Of a DNA stretch of 64,000 nucleotides, positions 8,868 to 18,099 are shown one piece after another. The notes beneath the pieces were generated by a model. That model had not been told where the DNA came from. It was given only the letters and a program-made list of their open reading frames with translations, and made no database searches. Positions within the stretch are counted from its first letter, which is position 1. Each line of letters opens with the position of its first letter. Origin of the DNA: JACCXM01 sp046328335. Its GTDB lineage: Bacteria; Chloroflexota; Chloroflexia; Thermomicrobiales; UBA6265. Both the position numbers and the translations under genes were made by a program. The DNA lies in contig JAXLWU010000004.1 of NCBI GenBank assembly GCA_046328335.1, positions 124,001-188,000 of the forward strand. The letters run 5' to 3'.

Positions 8868-10262
8868 ATGTCCGACGAGCCTTTTGATCTCGTGATTCGC
8901 GGTGGCGTGGTCGTCACCGCTGACGACGAACGCCGTGCTGATGTGGGGATCACCGGTAGCAGCATCGCGGCGATCGCTCCCAACCTGCACGGCAGCACCG
9001 AAATCGACGCGACCGGGCAGTTTGTCCTCCCTGGCGGCGTCGATCCCCACGTTCACCTGACTCCAGCGGCACCGCCCCCGGCGCCGGGATGGCGTGACGA
9101 TTTCTGGTCCGGCAGCCGCGCGGCCGCCGCAGGCGGGATCACCACCATCGGCAACATGGCGTTCCCTTGGCCGGGAGAAACGTTGCTGCAAGCGATGCAG
9201 CGGGATGCCGCCGCCGCCTCGCGCGACGCGGTGGTCGACGTGGCCCTCCATCCTGTGCTCACCGATCCCGATACCCAGCCCATCTCCGATCTCGACACGC
9301 TGGCGGAATTGGGGCACACCACGCTGAAATACTTCATGTCCTTCGGTGGGTTCACCACCGCGCCGGATCGCTACCTGGCGGCGATGCGGGTAGCCGCTGC
9401 CGGCGGCATGCCAACCCTCATTCACTGTGAAGATGCGGCGCTGCTGGCGGACGCCCTGGCGACGCTCGTCGCCGCGGGCAAGACCGCGCTTCCCCATTAC
9501 CCCGCGTCCCGGCCGACGACCGTCGAAGCCGCCGCTACCGCGCGCGCCATTGCCTTCGCCGAGCAGACGGGCGCCCTCGCCTACATCGTCCACCTTTCCT
9601 GCGCCGCCGCGCTCGACGAAGTACGCCGCGGCCGCGAGCGCGGCGTGCCGATCTGGGTGGAGACCCGCCCCCTCTATCTCTTCCTGACCGAGGAACGCTA
9701 CGCCGAGCCGGACGGCGGCAAGTACGTCGGTCAGCCGCCGCTGAGAACGGCATCGGATGTCGCCGCACTCTGGGATGCGCTGGCCGCGGGCGAAATCCAG
9801 ACACTCGCTACCGACCATGCCCCGTGGTTCTACGCGGACAAGGTTGGGCCTGGTCTCGATCTCATCTCGACCCCGCCCGGCGTCGCCGATCTCGACGTGA
9901 TGCTGCCGATGCTCTGGTCGCACGGGGTGACCACGGGACGCATCTCGCGGCAGCGGTTTGCCGCGGTCTCCGCGACCAACGCCGCCATCATGATGGGGCT
10001 CTATCCCCGCAAGGGAACGATAGCCGTCGGCTCCGACGCCGATCTCGTGCTTTGGAACCCGGCTGAAACGCGGCCGGTGCGGGCTGAGTCCTTCTATTCC
10101 AACGGAGACTTTTCACCCTACGAGGGGTGGTCCCTTACCGGCTGGCCGACAACAACGATCAGCCGCGGCGACATCATCATGCGCGACGGCAAGGTCGATG
10201 CCGCGCGTGGGCGTGGTCAACTGCCCCGGCGTGAGCGAGTACCGACGTCGGCGTTCGTTTGA
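8868..10262 (+). CDS. hydantoinase/dihydropyrimidinase-like amidohydrolase
   Basis: A metal-dependent cyclic amide hydrolase of 464 residues, the usual family size. Visible motifs are the binuclear metal site DPHVHL, the carbamylated-lysine region TLKYFMSF, HCED, HLSC and the last metal ligand in ATDHAPW. This pattern fits dihydropyrimidinase, hydantoinase or allantoinase; the sequence alone does not separate them. GGAGGG lies 5 nt before the ATG. It stands alone on this strand, divergent from the LuxR-type regulator. Cytoplasmic; no signal peptide. Likely role: breakdown of pyrimidine or hydantoin compounds for nitrogen. Confidence 0.88.
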   Translation: MSDEPFDLVIRGGVVVTADDERRADVGITGSSIAAIAPNLHGSTEIDATGQFVLPGGVDPHVHLTPAAPPPAPGWRDDFWSGSRAAAAGGITTIGNMAFPWPGETLLQAMQRDAAAASRDAVVDVALHPVLTDPDTQPISDLDTLAELGHTTLKYFMSFGGFTTAPDRYLAAMRVAAAGGMPTLIHCEDAALLADALATLVAAGKTALPHYPASRPTTVEAAATARAIAFAEQTGALAYIVHLSCAAALDEVRRGRERGVPIWVETRPLYLFLTEERYAEPDGGKYVGQPPLRTASDVAALWDALAAGEIQTLATDHAPWFYADKVGPGLDLISTPPGVADLDVMLPMLWSHGVTTGRISRQRFAAVSATNAAIMMGLYPRKGTIAVGSDADLVLWNPAETRPVRAESFYSNGDFSPYEGWSLTGWPTTTISRGDIIMRDGKVDAARGRGQLPRRERVPTSAFV

Positions 10263-10400
10263 TCCGGTGCTTCGACAGTTGAAGCGGCAAGTCGCCCCTT
10301 CAACCGCGACCGCGTCATGGCCCACGTAGCCAGAGTGACTTCCGCCGGATGAAGACCTTTCAGCGTCGTGCCGAAGCTGGGTCGTTCACACGAGGGACGA

Positions 10401-10488
10401 GGGTGTCGTCCCGACGCTGGAGGGACCTCGGCGTTGGCGCGGGTGCTGGCCAGTGACGAGATTCCTCGCGTCGGCTCGGAATGCCACA
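10401..10488 (-). repeat. family B hairpin repeat, copy 1
   Basis: Begins GGTGTCGTCCCGAC and ends TCGGCTCGGAATGCCAC on this strand, with inner arms GAGGGACCTCGGCG and GAGATTCCTCGCG. It is the inverted form of copies at 23674, 27171 and 31406. Ends can pair imperfectly over about 40 nt. Confidence 0.7.
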
Positions 10489-10529
10489 TGATTCGGACGC
10501 CGCTCCAAGGTCACAGAACGTGACGCGAC

Positions 10530-10695
10530 AAACCCCTCTCCTATCACGGTATGACAGGGAGCGGTAGGTCGAGAATCGAGGAGGTTCCGGGCTCAGGTCG
10601 TCGAAACGGCGGTCAAACAGCCCGTCTCCCTGCGCACAGAGAGAGGGGTTGGGGTAAGGGCCGGCGCGACGGGAGCCGGTTGGGGTAAGGGTGGG
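10530..10695 (+). repeat. family A repeats, cluster
   Basis: AACCCCTCTCC at 10531, CCGTCTCCCTGCGCACAGAG at 10622 and two copies of GGTTGGGGTAAGGG (10647 and 10678). The intergenic stretch 10263-10741 holds only this and the family B copy. Confidence 0.7.
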
Positions 10696-10741
10696 CGCAT
10701 TGAGCAAGCCGGAGCAATTGTCCGAGTTCGATGCAACCCGC

Positions 10742-11239
10742 CTATCGCCGTTCGGGCGGAATCCCCGCTTCGATCACCATCGGTTGCAGGAGCGTGATGT
10801 AGTGGGTCAGCCTGTCCGCAACCTTCAGCGCGAGGGTGCGGTCCATCGCGTGGAGTGGCAAGGATTCGAACAGGTGGCCCCAGGAGAGCGTCCACCGTTC
10901 CAGTTCGACTTCCCAACCGAGGGTGTGCTTGATTTCGACGATGCGGCTGTCGAACAAGGCCAGGTACGCGGCGGTGCTGGCCGGGCCATCCTCGAAATGC
11001 AGCCCGAGTTCGATTCGGCGCCGCGCGCCATCGGCCCAGACCTCGAAATGAACCCGCTCGTTGCCGTAGTCGATCTTGAGCAGAGCGATGTTGGCGCGAT
11101 GGCGAAATCCACGCAGTTCAACCGGGAGCGCGCGGCGAGTCTGGTCGACCACCATGGCGAAGAAATCGCGCCGGGGCAAGCTCCGGGCACCGGGAGTTGC
11201 TGGCCCGATCCATGCGGAAGCATCTGCGTCTGCGGCCAT
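10742..11239 (-). CDS. hypothetical protein, unknown family
   Basis: 165 residues from the ATG at 11239; the frame is open to 11377 but the upstream part is low-complexity and Arg-rich, so the shorter start is preferred. Soluble, no signal or membrane segment. It is rich in aromatic and acidic residues (YGNERVHFEVWADG, LGLHFEDGPASTAAYLALFD, WTLSWGHLFESLP), which reads as a genuine alpha/beta domain. No motif identifies a function. The flanking intergenic stretch carries repeats, and no operon partner is evident. Confidence 0.65.
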   Translation of the reverse strand: MAADADASAWIGPATPGARSLPRRDFFAMVVDQTRRALPVELRGFRHRANIALLKIDYGNERVHFEVWADGARRRIELGLHFEDGPASTAAYLALFDSRIVEIKHTLGWEVELERWTLSWGHLFESLPLHAMDRTLALKVADRLTHYITLLQPMVIEAGIPPERR

Positions 11240-11394
11240 GACCGCAGTGTAGCGAGAGATCGATGGAGCGCGCCGCACCAGGCAGCCCGTTTCGACGACT
11301 CGTCGTACAATTGAGGGGTGATGGGCGGACCGTCGTTGTGCTGCAATTGAACCATCCGTGTCATCGCCGGTCAACAAAGATGCTGGAGCGATTC

Positions 11395-11553
11395 ATGTCG
11401 CGGAGACCCCCGAAAAATCTGCGTGAGAAACTGGCCGATGTCCTCGAGCGTCTGATCGGCGGCCTCGCGCAACCGCTGCATCCGGCGCCCGCCCCGGTGC
11501 CGGTGCCAGTGCGTCGTCCCGGCGCCTACCCTTCCCCACGCATTCGCCGCTAG
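11395..11553 (+). CDS. small basic Pro-rich protein, hypothetical
   Basis: 52 residues starting MSRRPPKNLREKLADVLERL, then a Pro-rich tail (PAPAPVPVPV). GGAG lies 6 nt before this ATG; the frame also has starts at 11263 and 11380. One amphipathic helix is predicted by eye, followed by a disordered tail. No family recognised. Supported mainly by the ribosome site and by not being antisense to another gene. Confidence 0.38.
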   Translation: MSRRPPKNLREKLADVLERLIGGLAQPLHPAPAPVPVPVRRPGAYPSPRIRR

Positions 11554-11610
11554 TCTTCAACATCGGCGCCATCCGCGCCGAAACTTTCCTGTCGGTGTAA
11601 AATCCTGGAC

Positions 11611-11706
11611 GCCACCCGCGCTCTCATGCGCGGCGTGGCATTGTGTGTGTCTAGTCGCATGCGGTCGCGAATGTGACAGCGGTCGCCTCGCAACGAGGCG
11701 CCGCTG
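11611..11706 (+). promoter_or_regulatory. two stable hairpins between the small gene and pntA
   Basis: Hairpin 1 at 11611-11639 (GCCAC...GTGGC, 11 bp with one bulge) is followed by a GT-rich run. Hairpin 2 at 11677-11706 pairs CAGCG/CGCTG and CGCCTCG/CGAGGCG around CAA. They could be a terminator for the upstream gene or a structured leader of the pnt operon; the sequence does not decide. Confidence 0.4.
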
Positions 11707-11773
11707 GCGCGCCGCGCAATCAGATCGGCTCCGGCGGTCGCCCGGGGTCGGTGGCCGCTCGCACGAGGTGGAG

Positions 11774-13300
11774 ATGGAAGGCCAGACAGGGAGCGCGCTG
11801 ACAACCGGCGTGCCGCGAGAAACGGCCGCGGGCGAGCATCGCGTCGCCTTGACCCCGGATATTGTCAAGCGTCTTACCGCCAAGGGCGTGATCGTCAAGG
11901 TCCAGTCCGGCGCGGGTCGCGGCGCGGGACATGACGACGCCGCCTACGAGGCGGCCGGGGCGAGAATCGTTCCGGCCGCCGCCGGCGCCTATGACGCCGA
12001 CATGGTGATCAAGGTGCAGAAACCAACGCCGGAAGAAGCGGCACAGCTGCGGCCCGGCTCCACCCTGATCGCGCTGCTGCAGCCGTTGACCAATCACGAC
12101 CTGGTCAGCGATCTGGCCGCGCGGGACATCACTTCCTTCAGCATGGATGCCATTCCGCGCACCACTCGTGCCCAATCGATGGACGTGCTCTCCTCGCAGG
12201 CGACCGCAGCCGGCTACAAGGCGGTGCTGCTGGCCGCGACCGCGCTGCCGAAGTTCTTCCCGATGCTGACCACCGCCGCGGGCTCGATTGTCCCGGCCAA
12301 GGTGCTGATCGTCGGCGCGGGCGTGGCCGGGCTCCAGGCGATCGCGACCGCCCGCCGCCTCGGCGCCGTGGTCGAGGCGTACGACACGCGCCCGGTCGTC
12401 AAGGAGCAGGTCGAGAGCCTCGGCGCGAAGTTCGTCGATATCCCGGTCGATACCAGCGATACCCAAACCGCTGGCGGATATGCCAAGGAAGTGTCCGCCG
12501 AAACGTTGCGCCGGCAGCAGGAAGTGCTCGCCGACCGCGCGATCAAGTCGGACGTGGTCATCACGACCGCCGCGGTGCCGGGCCGCCCGGCGCCCCGCCT
12601 GATCTCGCGCGAGACGGTCGAGCGGATGCGTCCCGGGTCGGTCATCGTCGATCTTGCCGCGGAGACTGGCGGCAACGTCGAAGCCACACGTGCCGGAGAG
12701 ACGGTCGATGTCAACGGCGTCACCATCATCGGCCAACTGAACCTGCCGAGCACGATGGCGGTTCACTCCAGCCAGATGTACGCCAAGAACATCGAGAACC
12801 TGCTCGCGTTGCTGATCACCAAGGACGGCGCCTTCAAGCCGGACTACGAGGACGAGATCGTCAAGGGCACGGTCATCACCCGCAACCGCGATGTCGTCCA
12901 TGCCATGACCCGCGAGCGCATGGCGGCCAGCGGGGCCGCGCCCGCGGCGCCCACGGCGCCCACGGCGCCTGCTGCTCCCGCCCCGGCGGTGCCCGAGCCG
13001 GTGCCACCGCCGGCGGCGAGCGTCGCGGCCCCGGTTGTGGAGACCGCAAACGGATCGGCCGCGGGCAGCGCGATGGGGATCGTCGCGCCGCCCGAAACGG
13101 AAGCGGAGAAACTCTGCCCACCCGGCGCGGTCGTCGGTCCTGGCGGTCACGAGTGCCCCGAGCACTATCCGATCAAAGGCAACGCTTCGTCGCTGATTTA
13201 CCACGTACCGGGGGGCGGATCGTACGAGCGGACGATTCCGGAATTCTGCTTCGCGACCGAAGGCGACGCCGAAGCCGCGGGCTATCGCGCCGCGCGCTAG
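11774..13300 (+). CDS. pntA: NAD(P) transhydrogenase subunit alpha part 1, with C-terminal sunset-like domain
   Basis: NAD(H)-binding subunit of the proton-translocating transhydrogenase, which reduces NADP+ with NADH using the proton gradient. 508 residues from the ATG at 11774 (ribosome site GAGGTGGAG); frame open to 11645. Residues 1 to about 375 are the usual dehydrogenase-like module (GVPRETAAGEHRVALTPD, VLIVGAGVAGLQAIATARRLGA, SSQMYAKNIENL). An Ala/Pro-rich linker of about 65 residues follows, then a 60-residue domain with CPPGA, HECPEHYPIKGN, YHVPGGGSYERT and FCFATEGDAEAAGYR. This matches the small sunset domain seen on other bacterial proteins and is not part of standard PntA. First gene of pntA-pntAB-pntB. 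Confidence 0.93.
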   Translation: MEGQTGSALTTGVPRETAAGEHRVALTPDIVKRLTAKGVIVKVQSGAGRGAGHDDAAYEAAGARIVPAAAGAYDADMVIKVQKPTPEEAAQLRPGSTLIALLQPLTNHDLVSDLAARDITSFSMDAIPRTTRAQSMDVLSSQATAAGYKAVLLAATALPKFFPMLTTAAGSIVPAKVLIVGAGVAGLQAIATARRLGAVVEAYDTRPVVKEQVESLGAKFVDIPVDTSDTQTAGGYAKEVSAETLRRQQEVLADRAIKSDVVITTAAVPGRPAPRLISRETVERMRPGSVIVDLAAETGGNVEATRAGETVDVNGVTIIGQLNLPSTMAVHSSQMYAKNIENLLALLITKDGAFKPDYEDEIVKGTVITRNRDVVHAMTRERMAASGAAPAAPTAPTAPAAPAPAVPEPVPPPAASVAAPVVETANGSAAGSAMGIVAPPETEAEKLCPPGAVVGPGGHECPEHYPIKGNASSLIYHVPGGGSYERTIPEFCFATEGDAEAAGYRAAR

Positions 13301-13349
13301 CAATCAGTGGTTGCGCCGCGCGCAACGGACGGAGGGTGGAGAGCACATC

Positions 13350-13736
13350 ATGCTTGCGGCGATACCGTTGCTCCAGGAGGAGCTGCAGACGGCGATGAGC
13401 GAGAACGCGACAGTGATCCTGCTGTCGATCTACGTTCTGCTCCTGGCGATCTTTCTCGGGTTCGAGTTGATCGGGCGCGTTCCGGCCACCTTGCACACCC
13501 CGCTGATGTCCGGCACGAACGCCATCCACGGCATCGTGGTCCTCGGCGCGGTGCTGATCATGGGCAGCATCAGCGGCAACAGCCTCGGTGACAATATCCT
13601 CAAGATTCTCGCCTTCATCGCGGTCATCCTCGGCGCCGCCAACTCGATCGGCGGCTTCGTGGTCACCGACCGCATGCTGGAGATGTTCAAGAAGAAGCCC
13701 GCCGCCAGGGGCGCCAAGGCGGGAGGGAAGTCGTAA
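13350..13736 (+). CDS. pntAB: NAD(P) transhydrogenase subunit alpha part 2 (membrane)
   Basis: Small membrane subunit of the transhydrogenase: 128 residues with about three to four membrane helices (VILLSIYVLLLAIFLGFELI, HGIVVLGAVLIMGSISG, ILAFIAVILGAANSIGGFVV). The conserved signature PLMSGTNAIHGIVV is present. The start at 13350 is chosen over 13311 because GGAGAG precedes it and the protein then begins at the first likely soluble segment. It lies 49 bp after pntA and ends 2 bp before pntB. Confidence 0.94.
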   Translation: MLAAIPLLQEELQTAMSENATVILLSIYVLLLAIFLGFELIGRVPATLHTPLMSGTNAIHGIVVLGAVLIMGSISGNSLGDNILKILAFIAVILGAANSIGGFVVTDRMLEMFKKKPAARGAKAGGKS

Positions 13737-13738
13737 CG

Positions 13739-15148
13739 ATGAACTGGATCCTGGATAACCGAGTCGTTCTCATCAACATCGCCTATCTCATCGCGGCGAT
13801 CTGCTTCATCATCGGTCTCAAACTGCTCAGTTCTCCCGCTTCGGCGCGCCGCGGCAATCAGATCGCCGCCGCCGGCATGGCGGTGGCCCTGATCGCGACG
13901 CTCTTCATGCCGGGGCTGCAGAACCTGCCGCTGATCCTCGTCGGTCTGCTCATCGGGGGCGTCGCGTCGGCCTATGTCGCGCGCATCGTCAAGATGACCT
14001 CCATGCCGCAGATGGTCGCCATCTTCAACGGCATGGGCGGCGCGACCGCGGCGCTCGTCTCCCTGGTCGAGTTTCAGCATCGGTCCAGCATCGGCCGTGG
14101 CGAGATCATCTCGATTGTGCTCGGCCTCATCATCGGATCGATCTCCTTTGCCGGCAGCATGATCGCCTTCGGGAAGTTGCAGGAGCTGAAATCGCCCTTT
14201 CTGCGCCCCTCCCCGGTCCTGCGCAAGTTCAATCCGCTTGTCGGCGTCGGCGTGCTGGTGATCGGTCTGATCATCATTCTGCTCGGGCAATCGGCGTTCA
14301 GCAGTCTGCTGATCGTGATTCTGCTGCTGGCGGCGCTCGCCCTCGGCGCGATGATGGTGCAGCCGATCGGCGGCGCGGATATGCCGGTGGTCATCGCGGT
14401 CCTCAACTCGATGACCGGCGTGGCCGCCGCGTTGACCGGATTCGTGCTCAACAACCAGGCCCTGATCATCGCCGGCATCCTCGTTGGCGCCTCCGGTTCG
14501 TTCCTCACCCTGCTCATGGCCAAAGCCATGAACCGATCGGTTGCCAACGTCCTCTTCGGCTCCTGGGGCGCCGCGGCGGTCAGTGGCGGCGGCGCGGCCG
14601 GCGCCGCGCCGGAGATGCCGATGCGCGAAGCGACCCCGGACGACGCCGCCATCCCGCTCGCTTATGCGGAGAAGGTGGTCATCGTGCCCGGCTATGGCCT
14701 CGCCGTCGCCCAGGCGCAGCATGTGGTGCGCGAACTGGCGGAAACGCTGCAAGAGCGCGGCGTCGACGTCAAGTACGCCATTCATCCCGTGGCGGGCCGG
14801 ATGCCGGGCCACATGAACGTGCTCCTCGCCGAGGCGAACGTGCCGTACGACGACCTCTTCGAGATGGACCAGATCAACGACGACTTCGCCAACACCGACG
14901 TGGCGATCGTGGTCGGCGCCAACGACGTGACCAACCCGGCGGCGCGTGATGACCCGTCCAGCCCGATCTACGGCATGCCGATTCTCAACGTCGACCAGGC
15001 GAAGCAGATCTACGTGCTCAAACGGGGCCGTGGCGCCGGGTTCGCCGGGATCGAGAACATGCTCTTCTACAACCCGAAGACCTCGATGCTCCTCGGCGAT
15101 GCCAAGGATTCGCTGACCAAACTGGTCGGCGCGGTCAAGGAGGCGTAG
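13739..15148 (+). CDS. pntB: NAD(P) transhydrogenase subunit beta
   Basis: NADP(H)-binding and proton-channel subunit, 469 residues, the normal length. The N-terminal 280 residues carry about nine membrane helices; the C-terminal 180 residues form the NADP-binding domain with VIVPGYGLAVAQAQHVV, HPVAGRMPGHMNVLLAEA, EMDQINDDF and the KRGRGAGFAGIENMLFY loop. The ribosome site GGAGGG overlaps the end of pntAB. Last gene of the operon, closed by the terminator at 15202. Confidence 0.96.
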   Translation: MNWILDNRVVLINIAYLIAAICFIIGLKLLSSPASARRGNQIAAAGMAVALIATLFMPGLQNLPLILVGLLIGGVASAYVARIVKMTSMPQMVAIFNGMGGATAALVSLVEFQHRSSIGRGEIISIVLGLIIGSISFAGSMIAFGKLQELKSPFLRPSPVLRKFNPLVGVGVLVIGLIIILLGQSAFSSLLIVILLLAALALGAMMVQPIGGADMPVVIAVLNSMTGVAAALTGFVLNNQALIIAGILVGASGSFLTLLMAKAMNRSVANVLFGSWGAAAVSGGGAAGAAPEMPMREATPDDAAIPLAYAEKVVIVPGYGLAVAQAQHVVRELAETLQERGVDVKYAIHPVAGRMPGHMNVLLAEANVPYDDLFEMDQINDDFANTDVAIVVGANDVTNPAARDDPSSPIYGMPILNVDQAKQIYVLKRGRGAGFAGIENMLFYNPKTSMLLGDAKDSLTKLVGAVKEA

Positions 15149-15201
15149 CGGCAAACCGGTCCGGCCGTCGCATCTCGACCGTCGAACCGATGTCTCGCGT
15201 G

Positions 15202-15240
15202 AACCCCTCGTCCGCGACCCGGACGAGGGGTTTTTCTTTC
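15202..15240 (+). terminator. rho-independent terminator of the pnt operon
   Basis: Perfect 12-bp stem AACCCCTCGTCC / GGACGAGGGGTT (15202-15213 with 15221-15232), 7-nt loop, then TTTCTTTC. Confidence 0.95.
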
Positions 15241-15262
15241 GCCAGAGAAAGGATCATCAGCC

Positions 15263-16477
15263 GTGGATGCGTTGCCCCATAACACGCTTGCTCCACCGGT
15301 CGACTTCCTGTTGACCGAGTCGCTCCTCAGCGAAAAAGAGCGCGCGGTGCGAGACCGCGTCCGCGCCTTCGCCGAGACGGAGTTGCGGCCGGTGGCGCGG
15401 GCCTGCTGGGAGGATGCGGTCTTTCCCAAGCAGTTGCTATCGGCGCTGGGTGCGCTAGGCGTCGTCAATGCCACGCCTGCGCCGTATGGCGGGACGGCGG
15501 CGAGCAGCGTGGCCTTCGGCCTGGCGATGCAGGAACTGGCGCGCGTCGATTCCTCCTTCGCCACCTTCTACACCGTCCAGGCCGGATTGGTGATGACCGC
15601 GCTGGTGATGTGCGGCTCCGCCGAGCAGCAGGCGTTCTGGCTGCCGCGCTTGGCGCGGTGCGAGTCCGTCGGCGCGTTCGCCCTGACCGAGCCCGACCAC
15701 GGCAGCGACGCCGCCCATCTCACCAGCCGGGCGGACCGCGACGGCGATGGCTATCGCCTCCACGGCGCCAAGCGCTGGATCGGCAACGCCACCTTTGGCG
15801 ATGTGGCGCTGGTCTGGGCACGGGCCGACGCCGGCGTTGCCGGGTTCCTGGTCGAACTCCCCAATCTCGGGTTCGTCACCTCGCCCATCGCCGGCAAACT
15901 CTCCCAGCGCGCGGTGATGCAGGCGGATATTCGCCTTGAGGATTGCCGGGTGCCCGCCGCCAATCGTCTGCCGCGCGGCGGCTTCCGCGCGGTCAGCGAA
16001 ATCCTCACCGCCACACGTTATAACGTGGCCTGGCATGCGCTGGGGGAAGCCATCGCCTGCTACGAGATCGCCCGCGACTACGCCCTCCATCGCGAGCAGT
16101 TCGGCTTGCCGCTGGCCGCCTTTCAGCTCGTCCAGGCCAAACTGGTGCGGATGCTGGGCGAAATCAGCAAGGCGCAACTCCTCGTGATCCAGGTCGGCCG
16201 GCTCCTCGACCAGGGGAAGGCGACACCCGGTATGACCGCCTACGCCAAACTGAGTTGCGCCCAGATGGCGCGGGAAGTCGCCGCCACCGCCCGCGAGATC
16301 CTCGGCGGCAACGGCATTCTCCACGATTTCGAGGTCATGCGGCATCTCTGCGACATCGAGGCGGTCTTCACCTACGAGGGGACCCACGACATCAACACCC
16401 TCGTCGTGGGCCGGGAAATCACCGGCATCGCCGCGTTCGACGGGGCGAAGGCGCCCGTGAAGGGATCGACCGGCTGA
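15263..16477 (+). CDS. acyl-CoA dehydrogenase, glutaryl-CoA dehydrogenase-like
   Basis: FAD enzyme that introduces a 2,3-double bond in acyl-CoA. 404 residues from the GTG at 15263, with GAAAGGA upstream. The flavin-binding signatures FALTEPDHGSDAAH and YRLHGAKRWIGNATFGDVAL are intact. The catalytic Glu sits in AVFTYEGTHDINTLVVGREI, the position and context used by glutaryl-CoA dehydrogenases. Whether it also decarboxylates glutaryl-CoA cannot be told from sequence by eye. It stands alone after the pnt terminator, with no beta-oxidation partners nearby. Confidence 0.9.
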   Translation: MDALPHNTLAPPVDFLLTESLLSEKERAVRDRVRAFAETELRPVARACWEDAVFPKQLLSALGALGVVNATPAPYGGTAASSVAFGLAMQELARVDSSFATFYTVQAGLVMTALVMCGSAEQQAFWLPRLARCESVGAFALTEPDHGSDAAHLTSRADRDGDGYRLHGAKRWIGNATFGDVALVWARADAGVAGFLVELPNLGFVTSPIAGKLSQRAVMQADIRLEDCRVPAANRLPRGGFRAVSEILTATRYNVAWHALGEAIACYEIARDYALHREQFGLPLAAFQLVQAKLVRMLGEISKAQLLVIQVGRLLDQGKATPGMTAYAKLSCAQMAREVAATAREILGGNGILHDFEVMRHLCDIEAVFTYEGTHDINTLVVGREITGIAAFDGAKAPVKGSTG

Positions 16478-16812
16478 TCGCCTCGGAATAAGCGCCATCG
16501 AGCTTGTTTCACGGGGTCCTGGCTCGTCGAAAGATAGGTTGAGAACGGACGTCTGGAAGAGTGACCCTGCCGTTGGGAGCGCGGGCGAAGCAAGCGTCGC
16601 ACCCTACGACACCTCTCCTGCGGGATACGAGACGTGTTCCCGGCATATCCGCCCCAAATCCACCGGCGGTTCCATGGCAACGTATCACCCACTGAAATAC
16701 ATATGCGGCTACACAAATCTGAGGATGCCCGGAATCACCTCCAACGCCATGATGGCCTGGTTGGCGCCACATGGACGCCGGCCAGACCGATCGAGACGGG
16801 CGAGGACAAACC
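16478..16812 (+). other. intergenic, no gene seen
   Basis: 335 bp between the acyl-CoA dehydrogenase and the beta-helix gene. No hairpin terminator, repeat copy or convincing small gene was found. Confidence 0.5.
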
Positions 16813-17838
16813 ATGAATCTGCGACAGTTCGTGAACCTGAGAACCCGGAAACCCAGTGGTCCATCTCGCCGCGATGTGCTGCGCGGTCTTCTCGGCGCCG
16901 GGCTCATATCCTTCGGCCCGCAACCGGTAGCGACCGTGGCAGCGGGTTCGAATCGCTCCCGCAGGAAACGAAGCAACCACTGTGACGTCTGTGCGCGCGG
17001 TTGCCGCTTCAAGCACCTCCAGTCGGCCATCGATGCGGCCACTCCCGGCGCCACGATTCGCCTCTGCCAGGGCACGTATCGCGGGCAGATCAGCATCACT
17101 CGCGATCTGACTCTGAGCGGGGCAGGGAGGAAGCAAACGGCGCTTGACGGGGAGCGCCGTCCTGGGGCCGCGGTCATAACCGTCGGCAGCGGAGCGACGG
17201 TCACGGTGCGGGAACTGACCGTGCGCGGTGGCAACGGCAACAACGGCGGCGGCGTGGACAATGCCGGCGCGCTCACTCTCGCAGGCGTCACCGTGACCGA
17301 GAACCATGCCTCCCAAGGGGCGGGTATCGTCAATCAGATTGGCGGCACATTGACGCTCACCAACTCGCTCGTGACTGACAACACGGCGAACTCCCAGGGT
17401 GGCGGACTTTTCCTCTTCGGTGGTCAGGTGACACTTGATGCGAGCCAGGTGACCGCGAACAAGGCCGATCCCGAGCAATCGGGTCAGGGGGGTGGGATTT
17501 TCGTCTTCAATGGCGCATTACGGCTGACGCGGAGTTCGGTCGCCGCCAATGTCGCGGGACTCGCCGGAGGCGGGCTGTTCCATCTTGCCGGAGCGACGAG
17601 ACTCGATGACAGCCGCGTCATCGGGAACAAGGCGACGGGAACCTCCAGCCAAGGCGGCGGACTCAAGATTCTCGACGGCGCAGTCACGCTGAGTGGTACC
17701 GAGGTAACGGGAAACAAGGCCGCCGCGGGAGGAGGCCTCTACAAGGTAGGGGGAGCTTTGACCATCGACCCTGACAGCGTGACGGGCAACACGCCGGACA
17801 ACTGCGCGGGTCAGGCAGTAGCCAACTGCATCAATTGA
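16813..17838 (+). CDS. Tat-exported right-handed beta-helix protein
   Basis: 341 residues from the ATG at 16813; the frame extends to 16771 but the shorter start gives a proper export signal. The N-terminus has a twin-arginine signal (SGPSRRDVLRGLLGAGLISF). After a basic linker, CDVCARGCRFKHLQSAIDAA leads into repeated 20-25-residue coils with Gly-Gly turns and N-x-A patterns (GGGVDNAGALTLAGVTVTEN, QGGGLFLFGGQVTLDASQVT). These are typical of parallel beta-helix proteins of the polymorphic outer-membrane/pectate-lyase type. No enzymatic residues recognised; likely a surface or secreted structural protein. Confidence 0.82.
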   Translation: MNLRQFVNLRTRKPSGPSRRDVLRGLLGAGLISFGPQPVATVAAGSNRSRRKRSNHCDVCARGCRFKHLQSAIDAATPGATIRLCQGTYRGQISITRDLTLSGAGRKQTALDGERRPGAAVITVGSGATVTVRELTVRGGNGNNGGGVDNAGALTLAGVTVTENHASQGAGIVNQIGGTLTLTNSLVTDNTANSQGGGLFLFGGQVTLDASQVTANKADPEQSGQGGGIFVFNGALRLTRSSVAANVAGLAGGGLFHLAGATRLDDSRVIGNKATGTSSQGGGLKILDGAVTLSGTEVTGNKAAAGGGLYKVGGALTIDPDSVTGNTPDNCAGQAVANCIN

Positions 17839-18099
17839 ACCGCCGGCTGCCAGCACGACGTCCCACCCCAGCGGGGAGTCCGAGGTCCAGCGGTGCGCGG
17901 CAGGAAAGGCACGAGGCACTCCGTCAGGATCGCGGCGCCTCGCTCGCAATCACCTCGCGAACAGCCCATGTGAGGCGGCGGAAAACCCTCGTGCCGAGTC
18001 AGACCATCGGTTGGAGCAGGGAAGGGATTCAGGCCCGGCATGCCGGGCCCCTACCGCGTCATCATCGCGCCATACCGCAGCTTGGCTGCTGACGATGCC

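Noticed and set aside
11720..13303. 527-codon minus-strand frame over pntA
   Set aside because: Antisense shadow; the pntA frame has intact dehydrogenase motifs and a ribosome site.
13430..15154. 574-codon minus-strand frame over pntAB/pntB
   Set aside because: Antisense shadow of the membrane subunits; Asp/His/Arg-rich composition expected from reversed hydrophobic codons.
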